Shown here: piece by piece, positions 1-4,190 of the stretch | Position numbering within the stretch: position 1 is the stretch's first letter | Layout of the letters: each line of letters begins with the position of its first letter | Assembly: GCA_001804345.1 (NCBI GenBank) | Contig: MHFU01000077.1 | Coordinates: forward strand, 1-6,576 | Direction of reading: 5' to 3' | Length of the DNA: 6,576 nucleotides | Source of the DNA: Omnitrophica bacterium RIFOXYB12_FULL_50_7 | GTDB lineage: Bacteria; Omnitrophota; Omnitrophia; Omnitrophales; Aquincolibacteriaceae | Translations under genes and position numbers: made by a program | The notes under the pieces: model-generated | The model's input: only the letters and a program-made list of their open reading frames with translations | Databases searched by the model: none | What the model was told of the DNA's origin: nothing

Positions 1-137
1 CTATCAAGGAAGTGGAAGCTCTCGGAGCAAGGGTCATTAAAACGATCTGTCTTGTGGATCGTAACGAGGGGGCTTCGGAAACGCTTGCCAGTTACCACTA
101 CTCGCCGATCTTCACACTTCGCGACCTGGGTCTGTAA
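1..137 (+). CDS. pyrE: Orotate phosphoribosyltransferase, C-terminal end (partial)
   Basis: This is the last 44 codons of a gene entering from the left, read from base 3 to a TAA at 135-137. PyrE joins orotate to PRPP to give orotidine 5'-monophosphate, the fifth step of cytosolic de novo UMP synthesis. The visible segment has the family's C-terminal pattern: a hydrophobic strand, then Val-Asp-Arg-Asn-Glu-Gly-Ala, matching the usual V-D-R-x-E-G-[GA] element, then a helix and an ending of the type IFTLRDLGL, as in the common I/LFT-x-x-D-L/F ending. The PRPP-binding loop and catalytic lysines lie outside the window and cannot be checked. The gene ends 28 bp before a bidirectional hairpin terminator shared with the converging gene at 227-751. 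Another type I phosphoribosyltransferase is possible but less likely given the VDRNEG motif and the tail. Confidence 0.85.
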   Translation, partial: IKEVEALGARVIKTICLVDRNEGASETLASYHYSPIFTLRDLGL

Positions 138-165
138 TAGCCCAGGATGCAATCCTCCAACGCAT

Positions 166-203
166 AAAAAAAGCGCCCCACCAACCGGCGAGGCGCTTTT
201 TTT
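166..203. terminator. Bidirectional intrinsic terminator
   Basis: A perfect 12-bp inverted repeat pairs seven A plus GCGCC (166-177) with GGCGC plus seven T (192-203) around a 14-nt loop. Each strand reads a GC stem followed by a T-tract, so it can end both pyrE (+) and the converging TIGR04073-type gene (-), whose stop codon is 24 bp away. Confidence 0.9.
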
Positions 204-226
204 ATTTCCTGTTTCGAACGTCTGTT

Positions 227-751
227 TTATTTCTTCACGTAATCGTAAGCGTTATGCTTTTTGGTCACGTGCTTGCGGACGGGAGTCGGCTGCGTTTCTG
301 TGACCGTCACAAGAGGTGCGGCTTCGGTGACAACAGGCGCTGCAGATTGCTGGTAGACCTCCGGCGCTTGGACGGGTTCTGCAACTTCGGAAGATTCTTC
401 TAAACAATTGTCATAAGAACGCGCTACGGGAAAACCATTGAATCCCGGGACCCAGAAGAGAGCGACATCCACGATACCTGAGCCGGCACGAAGCGCGGTA
501 CAAGCAAGACCCCCAGCCATACCTGTCATGGTTCCGATGAGAGCCGGTCCTTCTTTCGATCTGTTCACCGTTTGAACAAAAATATCCACAGGGCTGGTGG
601 CGGCGTTAATTAATCCGCGCCCCAACATCCCGCCCGTCTTTTCTTTGTAGACATCCGATTGTGCCATTTCCCACGTATCTTTTGCGAAGCCCATCGGGAC
701 CATCAAAAAAGCGCAAACCACAAGAGCCAGCAATATTTTTGTTTTCTTCAT
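227..751 (-). CDS. Exported TIGR04073-type (exosortase-associated) protein, long form
   Basis: A 174-residue protein that begins with a classic Sec signal peptide: MKKTK, a hydrophobic core at about 6-20, and likely cleavage after Gly-Phe-Ala at 21-23. The mature N-terminus carries Y-x-E-K-x-G-G-x-L-G-x-G-L-x-N (35-49), followed by a Gly-rich hydrophobic stretch (70-101) ending in Val-Pro-Gly. This pattern is shared with the protein at 2693-3025 and fits the family I know as exosortase system-associated TIGR04073, whose biochemical role is unknown. Residues 118-174 are an extra tail, rich in Val, Thr, Pro, Glu and Ala and ending in a basic Lys/His segment. There is no PEP-CTERM sorting motif. 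A strong GGAGG (758-762) six bases upstream supports the start. The gene converges with pyrE and diverges from the HTH gene. The family name rests on recalled motif similarity, not a search. Confidence 0.75.
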   Translation of the reverse strand: MKKTKILLALVVCAFLMVPMGFAKDTWEMAQSDVYKEKTGGMLGRGLINAATSPVDIFVQTVNRSKEGPALIGTMTGMAGGLACTALRAGSGIVDVALFWVPGFNGFPVARSYDNCLEESSEVAEPVQAPEVYQQSAAPVVTEAAPLVTVTETQPTPVRKHVTKKHNAYDYVKK

Positions 752-789
752 GAACGCCCTCCCTTTTTTATAAATTTTTGAAGATGACT

Positions 790-832
790 AACAGGCGTAG
801 AACACTTTTCCTGAAAAGCAAACAGGCGTAGA
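790..832. promoter_or_regulatory. Direct-repeat pair flanking a palindrome, operator-like
   Basis: AACAGGCGTAGA occurs exactly twice, at 790-801 and 821-832. The 31-bp offset is close to three helical turns, so both copies face the same side of the DNA. Between them lies a perfect inverted repeat, CTTTTC (805-810) and GAAAAG (813-818), with a 2-bp centre. The array sits 39 to 81 bp upstream of the start codon of the leftward exported-protein gene. Binding-site function is inferred; the cognate protein is unknown. Confidence 0.5.
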
Positions 833-841
833 TATTACAAT

Positions 842-874
842 AAATAAAAATAACAAGCAATAATATTTTTATTT
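842..874. repeat. AT-only inverted repeat
   Basis: An 11-bp perfect inverted repeat, AAATAAAAATA (842-852) and TATTTTTATTT (864-874), surrounds an 11-nt loop. It contains no G or C in the stem, so it would be a weak hairpin. In such AT-rich DNA it could arise by chance. It may help separate the divergent transcripts, but that is not shown. Confidence 0.35.
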
Positions 875-948
875 TTGGGCTTTATTTTTTGTAAATATAA
901 TAAAGGCAAGGGGTTACAAAAACAAGCAAAAAGACTAAAAACTAGCAA
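852..948. repeat. Scattered 9-mer AAC(A/T)AGCAA
   Basis: AACAAGCAA is found at 852-860 and 921-929, with a one-mismatch copy AACTAGCAA at 940-948. A looser relative, AAGTAGCAA, lies at 1012-1020 just before the HTH gene. All are in the same orientation and lie just upstream of, or around, the HTH gene promoter. They could be binding sites, perhaps for that HTH protein, but the case is only positional. Confidence 0.3.
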
Positions 949-951
949 CTG

Positions 952-980
952 TTGACAATTTATAGTATGTAGGATAGATT
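952..980 (+). promoter_or_regulatory. Sigma70-like promoter for the HTH gene
   Basis: A perfect -35 box TTGACA (952-957), a 17-bp spacer and TAGATT (975-980, 4 of 6 consensus) point at the HTH gene. A perfect TATAAT at 998-1003 lies further downstream but has no good -35 at the right distance. It is an alternative -10 giving a leader of about 30 nt. Confidence 0.55.
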
Positions 981-1041
981 GTATTATAGGATGTAGCTAT
1001 AATGAACTCAAAAGTAGCAATGTTAAACAAGGAGAGCTAGG

Positions 1042-1263
1042 ATGGAACATGAAAAAGAACAAACTCAAGAATACCAGTATCCTAGGAAGGAACGAACCCA
1101 GATTATGACGCCCAAGGAAGCGGCGAAATATCTCGGATTCCATCTCGTGACGATCTACCGCCTGCTGAAGAAGGGTGAGGTTCCAGCGACGAAGATCGGC
1201 GGACAGTGGCGTTTCAAAAAAGACGTCCTGGATAACTGGTTAACGGACCGCATGAGCCAATAA
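1042..1263 (+). CDS. Small excisionase/MerR-like helix-turn-helix DNA-binding protein
   Basis: A 73-residue protein with one winged-HTH domain of the HTH_17/excisionase type, at about 22-68. It reads M-T-P-K-E-A-A-K-Y-L-G, then the recognition-helix segment V-T-I-Y-R-L-L-K-K-G (36-45), then V-P-A-T-K-I-G-G-Q-W-R-F (48-59) typical of the wing, and ends D-x-L-D-x-W-L. Residues 1-21 are a charged, probably flexible N-terminal extension. The start is chosen from AAGGAG (1029-1034) seven bases upstream of ATG 1042; Met22 has no good ribosome binding site. The family includes phage and conjugative-element excisionases, and also many lone chromosomal regulators. No integrase, transposase or att-like repeat lies in the window, so a local regulator is the safer reading. 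Its target is unknown. It converges with mutY. Confidence 0.8.
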   Translation: MEHEKEQTQEYQYPRKERTQIMTPKEAAKYLGFHLVTIYRLLKKGEVPATKIGGQWRFKKDVLDNWLTDRMSQ

Positions 1264-1285
1264 AGGGCTCCTGGGCTTACGACGG

Positions 1286-1378
1286 GTTATCACTACTACC
1301 GCATGGCATTCAAAATTAGGGTATGCGGTATAGCACTGCGAACCCCTAAAATTAATAGCAACGCAGTACTACGATAAC
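1286..1378 (-). ncRNA. Predicted three-way-junction RNA element at the mutY 3' end
   Basis: Three nested or abutting inverted repeats lie between the HTH gene and mutY. The outer stem pairs GTTATC (1286-1291) with GATAAC (1373-1378). Inside it, hairpin A pairs 1331-1340 with 1362-1371 (10 bp), and hairpin B pairs TACCGCAT (1297-1304) with ATGCGGTA (1323-1330). A and B abut without a gap. Hairpin A has a C/A mismatch (1334/1368) on the plus strand that becomes a G-U pair in minus-strand RNA, so the fold suits the mutY transcript. The loops hold a complementary 6-mer, TTAGGG (1316-1321) and CCCTAA (1344-1349), which could kiss. The mutY stop codon is the first triplet of hairpin A. There is no T-tract, so it is not an ordinary terminator. 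A small palindromic DNA repeat is the main alternative. Confidence 0.4.
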
Positions 1379-2499
1379 GTTTTCCAGGTGAGTCGAGCCC
1401 CGGGTTTCCTTTCCACAGAGTCTCTTTTGGGGAAAAGAGGATTTAACGGTCCGTTCGGAGCGATGAGGGCTTGAGCTATTTTCTTGTGTGGGGAAGGAAA
1501 AGCAGTCCGGCTTAGCTCCGCGAGCGAGAACCACTTCCCGCAGTGCCGCTTCAGAGGCGCCCTCTTTTTACACAACGATTCAAAAACCTCAAGCGTAATT
1601 CTGTATTTTGTAAAAGCGTGCGGGACGATCAAAAAAAGAACCGGCCGCGAGCAGGAAGATGGCAGCTCCTCCAGCATTTCTTTTTTATGCGTCCAAAACG
1701 GGAACATCCAAAACCCGCCCCACCGTCCCTGCTCGGACTGTTTTTCAAGCCAGATCTTATTTTTATTGTTTCGCAGCACCAAAGCCGCCATGCTTAGTTT
1801 TTCGTAATGATTTCTTTGAGACCGGACGGGATAAAAGAGTTCTTTTCCTTTTTGATGGGCCGCGCAACTTTTTTTTACAGGACACTGGACGCATTGCGGA
1901 TTGAGTGGAAAGCAGACGGTTGCGCCTAATTCCATAAGCGCTTGATTAAGATCCCCGGGGTTTTTGTCCGGGAGAAGCGAGGCCGCGATGGACCAAAGTC
2001 TTTCCAGGGTCGCAGGCCGATCCACGCTTTGAGCGATGGCGAAGATCCTTGTGAGAATGCGGATCACATTCCCGTCCAAGACCGGTGTTTTTTCGCCCCA
2101 AGCGATGCTGGCGATCGCTCCGGCTGTATAGCGGCCAATGCCGGGGAGCTTTCTCAACTTCTCCGCGGTTTCGGGGATCTTTCCCCGAAGCTCTTTTTGG
2201 AGGAAGCTTGCCGCTTGATGGAACATACGGACCCGTCTGTAATAACCCAAGCCGGCCCAAAGCTCCAAAGCCTTTGACAAAGGAGCGCGCGCCAGCGCGG
2301 AAAGAGAAGGAAAAATTTTGAGCCAGCGCTTATAGTAAGGAATGACTGTCGCGACCTGTGTCTGCTGGAGCATGATTTCGGAAACCCAGATCTTGTATGG
2401 GTCGCGAGTATGACGCCAAGGGAGGTCTCTTTTGTGCCGGGAGTACCAACGGAGAAGTGTAGAACGGAGTTTTGTGATGCTTGAAGAAAGTTTATGCAT
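1369..2499 (-). CDS. mutY: A/G-specific adenine DNA glycosylase
   Basis: A 376-residue MutY, close to the usual length. It removes adenine mispaired with 8-oxoguanine and so prevents G:C to T:A transversions. Residues 8-220 form the HhH-GPD domain: the L-P-W-R entry (26-29); SEIMLQQTQV (40-49) with catalytic Glu41; helix-hairpin-helix LPGIGRYTAG (118-127); and VLDGNV (140-145) with catalytic Asp142. The [4Fe-4S] ligands are Cys196, Cys203, Cys206 and Cys212, spaced C-x6-C-x2-C-x5-C as in the family. Residues 233-347 are the NUDIX-like domain that reads 8-oxoguanine. Its F-S-H loop position appears as Phe-Thr-Lys (296-298). The tail 348-376 is less conserved. ATG 2499 has no ribosome binding site, but a promoter ends exactly there, suggesting a leaderless message. 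No alternative start precedes the conserved domain. It is divergent from the second TIGR04073-type gene. Confidence 0.96.
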   Translation of the reverse strand: MHKLSSSITKLRSTLLRWYSRHKRDLPWRHTRDPYKIWVSEIMLQQTQVATVIPYYKRWLKIFPSLSALARAPLSKALELWAGLGYYRRVRMFHQAASFLQKELRGKIPETAEKLRKLPGIGRYTAGAIASIAWGEKTPVLDGNVIRILTRIFAIAQSVDRPATLERLWSIAASLLPDKNPGDLNQALMELGATVCFPLNPQCVQCPVKKSCAAHQKGKELFYPVRSQRNHYEKLSMAALVLRNNKNKIWLEKQSEQGRWGGFWMFPFWTHKKEMLEELPSSCSRPVLFLIVPHAFTKYRITLEVFESLCKKRAPLKRHCGKWFSLAELSRTAFPSPHKKIAQALIAPNGPLNPLFPKRDSVERKPGARLTWKTLS

Positions 2500-2505
2500 G
2501 GGAGT

Positions 2506-2534
2506 ATCATATCGGGTCAGGGACAGGGCGACAA
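2506..2534 (-). promoter_or_regulatory. mutY promoter, predicted leaderless start
   Basis: On the minus strand TTGTCG (2529-2534), a 17-bp spacer and TATGAT (2506-2511, 5 of 6 consensus) form a sigma70-like promoter. The usual distance from -10 to +1 puts the first transcribed base at or within a base or two of A in the mutY ATG (2499). This agrees with the absence of a Shine-Dalgarno sequence. Confidence 0.55.
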
Positions 2535-2540
2535 GAGATG

Positions 2541-2570
2541 GATAAAAAGTGATAAAAAGAGATAAAGGAA
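2541..2570. repeat. Three 10-bp units with phased A-tracts
   Basis: GATAAAAAGT, GATAAAAAGA and GATAAAGGAA follow one another with a period of exactly 10 bp. A-tracts repeated at the helical period bend DNA. The array begins 6 bp upstream of the mutY -35 box, where an UP element or curved activating sequence would sit. The bending follows from known DNA behaviour; a role in transcription is inferred. Confidence 0.5.
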
Positions 2571-2608
2571 CCGCGAGGGAGGACGATAACTCCTAGGAAA
2601 ATTAGAGG

Positions 2609-2637
2609 TTGTCGATGGCCTCAAGTTGTGGCACAAT
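2609..2637 (+). promoter_or_regulatory. Candidate promoter of the second TIGR04073-type gene
   Basis: TTGTCG (2609-2614), a 17-bp spacer and CACAAT (2632-2637) give 4 of 6 matches in each box. The -35 is the same hexamer used by the mutY promoter. A perfect palindrome TTGTG-G-CACAA (2626-2636) overlaps the -10 box and could be an operator. The match is modest; no better rightward promoter is seen in the spacer. Confidence 0.35.
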
Positions 2638-2692
2638 AAAAATAAGTGAATGACGCCATAGCAGGGCTTTAAAAACCAAGGGAGGAAATGTA

Positions 2693-3025
2693 ATGAAGAA
2701 AATCATGAGTCTCGTAGTGGTGCTTTCCATGCTTCTCGCGCCGGTCGCTTTTGCGGCCAGCCCGTGGGTTGATGGGAAGAATTACGGCGAAAAAGTCGGT
2801 GGTAAACTCGGGTTTGGTTTGACCAACACGGTTCTCGGTTGGACAAAGCTTTTCACCACGCCCAATGATTATTCCACTGACAAGAAAAATGTTTGGCAGG
2901 GTGTTGGACAGGGTGTGGTCGATACGGTTGTCACCACGGTTCTTGGTGCCGTCCAGTTGGTCACCTTTGTGATTCCTGCGGACATTGAGATTCCTAGCCC
3001 GGTGGATCTTAGCGGCGGGAAATAA
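2693..3025 (+). CDS. Exported TIGR04073-type (exosortase-associated) protein, short form
   Basis: A 110-residue protein with a Sec signal peptide: MKK, a hydrophobic core at about 5-19, and cleavage near Ala-Phe-Ala (19-21). The mature part starts with Y-G-E-K-V-G-G-K-L-G-F-G-L-T-N (31-45), matching the long paralog at 227-751 residue for residue at every key position. A Gly/Val-rich amphipathic or membrane-associating stretch (68-94) follows, ending in Ile-Pro, then a short tail. The length fits the TIGR04073 family as I recall it, which is named for co-occurrence with exosortase systems. No exosortase or PEP-CTERM protein is in the window, and no sorting signal is present here. GGAGG (2681-2685) seven bases upstream fixes the start. 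It is monocistronic, with its own promoter region and a strong terminator. Function is unknown. Confidence 0.78.
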   Translation: MKKIMSLVVVLSMLLAPVAFAASPWVDGKNYGEKVGGKLGFGLTNTVLGWTKLFTTPNDYSTDKKNVWQGVGQGVVDTVVTTVLGAVQLVTFVIPADIEIPSPVDLSGGK

Positions 3026-3043
3026 GCATTCCATTGGTTTTGC

Positions 3044-3076
3044 AAAAGCGCCGGATCTTCGGATCCGGCGCTTTTT
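3044..3076 (+). terminator. Intrinsic terminator with C(UUCG)G tetraloop
   Basis: A perfect 14-bp stem pairs AAAAGCGCCGGATC (3044-3057) with GATCCGGCGCTTTT (3062-3075). The loop is TTCG closed by C-G, the exceptionally stable UUCG tetraloop, and the stem runs into a five-T tract. It begins 18 bp after the stop of the TIGR04073-type gene. The A-tract on the left gives some activity in the other direction, but the UUCG loop exists only on the plus strand. Confidence 0.93.
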
Positions 3077-3081
3077 GTTTG

Positions 3082-3117
3082 GTGCGCCCGGCGGGGCGCA
3101 CTTACGCGAGGGCGTAA
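3082..3117. repeat. Two abutting GC hairpins after the terminator
   Basis: GTGCGCCC (3082-3089) pairs perfectly with GGGCGCAC (3094-3101) over a GGCG loop. Directly next to it, TTACGC (3102-3107) pairs with GCGTAA (3112-3117) over a GAGG loop. Neither has a T-tract on the plus strand. They follow the preceding terminator by 5 bp and have no assigned role. Confidence 0.5.
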
Positions 3118-3141
3118 ATCCCTTACAAGCGCCCACCTTTC

Positions 3142-3163
3142 TGAGCAGGGGCGTGCCCGCTCA
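3142..3163. repeat. GC hairpin beside a possible minus-strand stop codon
   Basis: TGAGC (3142-3146) pairs with GCTCA (3159-3163), with an inner GGGC (3149-3152) and GCCC (3155-3158) that can pair only in part because just two bases separate them. The TGA stop of the minus-strand remnant at 3161-3301 is contained in its right arm. There is no T-tract. Confidence 0.4.
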
Positions 3164-3301
3164 ATCAAAGAGTTCATCCACCCAACGCTTCTCGTTCTTT
3201 TCGCAACTCTTTCGAGGGCAACTTTTCTTGGAAGCTTTAATGCAAGTTTTGGGATGGGGGGGGCAGCCGTGGCGGGGCGTCGACCTTCTTATCTTAGTCC
3301 T
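3161..3301 (-). pseudogene. Possible remnant with a coding-like Cys/Lys-rich C-terminus
   Basis: In the minus frame ending at TGA 3161-3163, the last 28 codons (from 3247 leftward) read like a real protein end. There are three Cys, in TC, SC and SC contexts spaced C-x7-C-x4-C, many Lys and Arg, then the acidic finish R-W-V-D-E-L-F-D. The frame is open back to a TAA at 3302-3304 inside suhB, but it contains no ATG, GTG or TTG before the conserved-looking part. The other two frames also meet stops at the end of suhB, so no frameshift at the eight-base G/C run (3256-3263) restores a normal start. I read this as the decayed 3' end of a gene, or chance; an unusual start codon is the third option. 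I do not recognise a family. Confidence 0.3.
3251..3277 (+). repeat. G-rich tract with possible G-quadruplex
   Basis: GGG, AT, then eight G (3256-3263), a 10-base gap and GGGG (3274-3277) supply four runs of at least three G on the plus strand. The spacing is compatible with a quadruplex. The G8 run is also a slippage-prone tract. It lies between the suhB stop and the remnant's C-terminal codons. Confidence 0.4.
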
Positions 3302-4077
3302 TTAAACGACTCAAGAGCCACAAGTATTTCCGCGTGGATCAAACCATTTGTGGCAAGGTTCTGCGATCCTAGAAGAGTCAAAGAGGTCCCTGAGAAATCA
3401 GTGAGCTTTCCACCCGCCTCGTTAACGATTATCATCCCAGCCGCCTTGTCCCACGGCGAAAGCTTCATTTCATAGTAACCGTCAAAGCGGCCACAGGCCA
3501 CGTAACAAAGATCGATTGCTGCAGATCCTCCACGACGTATGCCCTGGATTTTGGTCAGGAAGACGCGGAGCATATCGAGGTAATCGTCCGGGTTCTTGTT
3601 GCGGTCGTAGGGGAAGCCGGTCGCGAGGAGAGAATCCGAAAGCGTTTTCACCTTTGAAACATGGATGGGCTTGCCGTTCAAGGTCGCGCCTCGGCTGTGC
3701 TCCGCGAAGAAAAGCTCCTTACGAAAGGGATCAAAAACGCCACCCATTTCAAGCTGGCCGTCTCTTTCGAATCCTATCGAAACCGAAACAATGGGGAATC
3801 CATGAGCGAAGTTTGTTGTTCCGTCAATAGGGTCAATGATCCATCGGGAGTTAGAACCTGTGACAGCCGGGGATTCCTCGGCCAGGATCGAATGGTCAGG
3901 GAAGTGCTTAAGAATAAGTTCTACAGCCGCCTTTTCTGAAGCTTTATCGATCTCGGTGACGAGGTTGAACTCGCCTTTTTTTGTGATCGTTTGTTCTTTG
4001 CCGAAGTTCGAACGAATGATCTTTCCAGCCTTGGTGAGTGCTTCCAAGAGCGTTCTTTTAATTTTAGTGTTCTTCAT
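3289..4077 (-). CDS. suhB: Inositol-1-monophosphatase family protein
   Basis: A 262-residue cytosolic Mg2+-dependent phosphatase of the IMPase/SuhB family, at full family length. All metal-site motifs are present: Glu67-Glu68 in L-A-E-E-S; W-I-I-D-P-I-D-G-T-T-N-F (79-90) with Asp82, Asp85, Gly86 and Thr87; and W-D-K-A-A-G (209-214) with Asp210. G-F-P (93-95) and R-R-G-G-S-A-A-I-D-L (181-190) are also typical. Family members hydrolyse myo-inositol 1-phosphate and similar sugar phosphates, and E. coli SuhB also takes part in rRNA antitermination. Which substrate is used here cannot be read from sequence. ATG 4077 gives the normal N-terminus; the nearest Shine-Dalgarno-like AAGG is 13 bases away, so initiation may be weak. 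It has its own promoter and is divergent from icd. No clear leftward terminator follows directly. Confidence 0.92.
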   Translation of the reverse strand: MKNTKIKRTLLEALTKAGKIIRSNFGKEQTITKKGEFNLVTEIDKASEKAAVELILKHFPDHSILAEESPAVTGSNSRWIIDPIDGTTNFAHGFPIVSVSIGFERDGQLEMGGVFDPFRKELFFAEHSRGATLNGKPIHVSKVKTLSDSLLATGFPYDRNKNPDDYLDMLRVFLTKIQGIRRGGSAAIDLCYVACGRFDGYYEMKLSPWDKAAGMIIVNEAGGKLTDFSGTSLTLLGSQNLATNGLIHAEILVALESFKGLR

Positions 4078-4122
4078 ATAAAATGTGTTTCCTTTTGACG
4101 AGCCCGTCTTCGGGGATGAGGC

Positions 4123-4151
4123 ATTCTAAGCGAAGGTGCTTTGGATCGCAA
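4123..4151 (-). promoter_or_regulatory. suhB promoter
   Basis: On the minus strand TTGCGA (4146-4151), a 17-bp spacer and TAGAAT (4123-4128, 5 of 6 consensus) face suhB. The predicted start near 4116 leaves a leader of about 39 nt. I see no comparable rightward promoter for icd in this 113-bp spacer; TTGACG at 4095-4100 lacks a -10 at 16-18 bp. Confidence 0.5.
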
Positions 4152-4190
4152 TGTTCTCATTGAAAAAAACCCTTAACAACGAGGAGTTTC

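Larger units (their letters stand above)
752..1041. other. AT-rich, repeat-dense divergent spacer
   Basis: About 290 bp without a gene between the TIGR04073-type gene (-) and the HTH gene (+). It is much richer in A+T than the flanking genes, especially 830-1010. It holds a pair of 12-bp direct repeats, short inverted repeats and a scattered 9-mer, annotated separately. For the leftward gene the best promoter I find is TTGCTT (855-860 on the complement), a 17-bp spacer, then TAATAT (832-837 on the complement). That match is weak and would place the direct repeats at the start site and in the leader. Confidence 0.6.

Noticed and set aside
767..772. TATAAA on the minus strand as the -10 of the long TIGR04073-type gene
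   Set aside because: It would start transcription inside the ribosome binding site, and no -35 lies at 16-18 bp.
852..948. CRISPR-like repeats in the AT-rich spacer
   Set aside because: The repeats are only 9 bp, irregularly spaced, and no cas genes are present.
1286..1378. An integron attC site
   Set aside because: The conserved ends are in the wrong order (GTTATC first, GATAAC last) and do not fit RYYYAAC...GTTRRRY; no integron integrase or cassettes are present.
1042..1378. Edge of a prophage or integrative element, from the excisionase-like gene and the nearby inverted repeats
   Set aside because: No integrase, transposase, tRNA or duplicated att core is visible, and flanking genes are ordinary and intact.
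2629..2643. TGGCAC as the -24 box of a sigma54 promoter, tempting because exosortase-linked regulons can use sigma54
   Set aside because: The required GC at the -12 element, ten bases after GG, is absent; the sequence there is AT.
2669..3136. A 155-codon minus-strand frame opposite the second TIGR04073-type gene
   Set aside because: It runs through the strong terminator hairpin and mirrors a gene with a signal peptide and family motif.
3082..3163. tRNA or signal recognition particle RNA in the hairpin cluster
   Set aside because: No T-loop or anticodon arm and no SRP GGAA-type apical domain can be placed on either strand.
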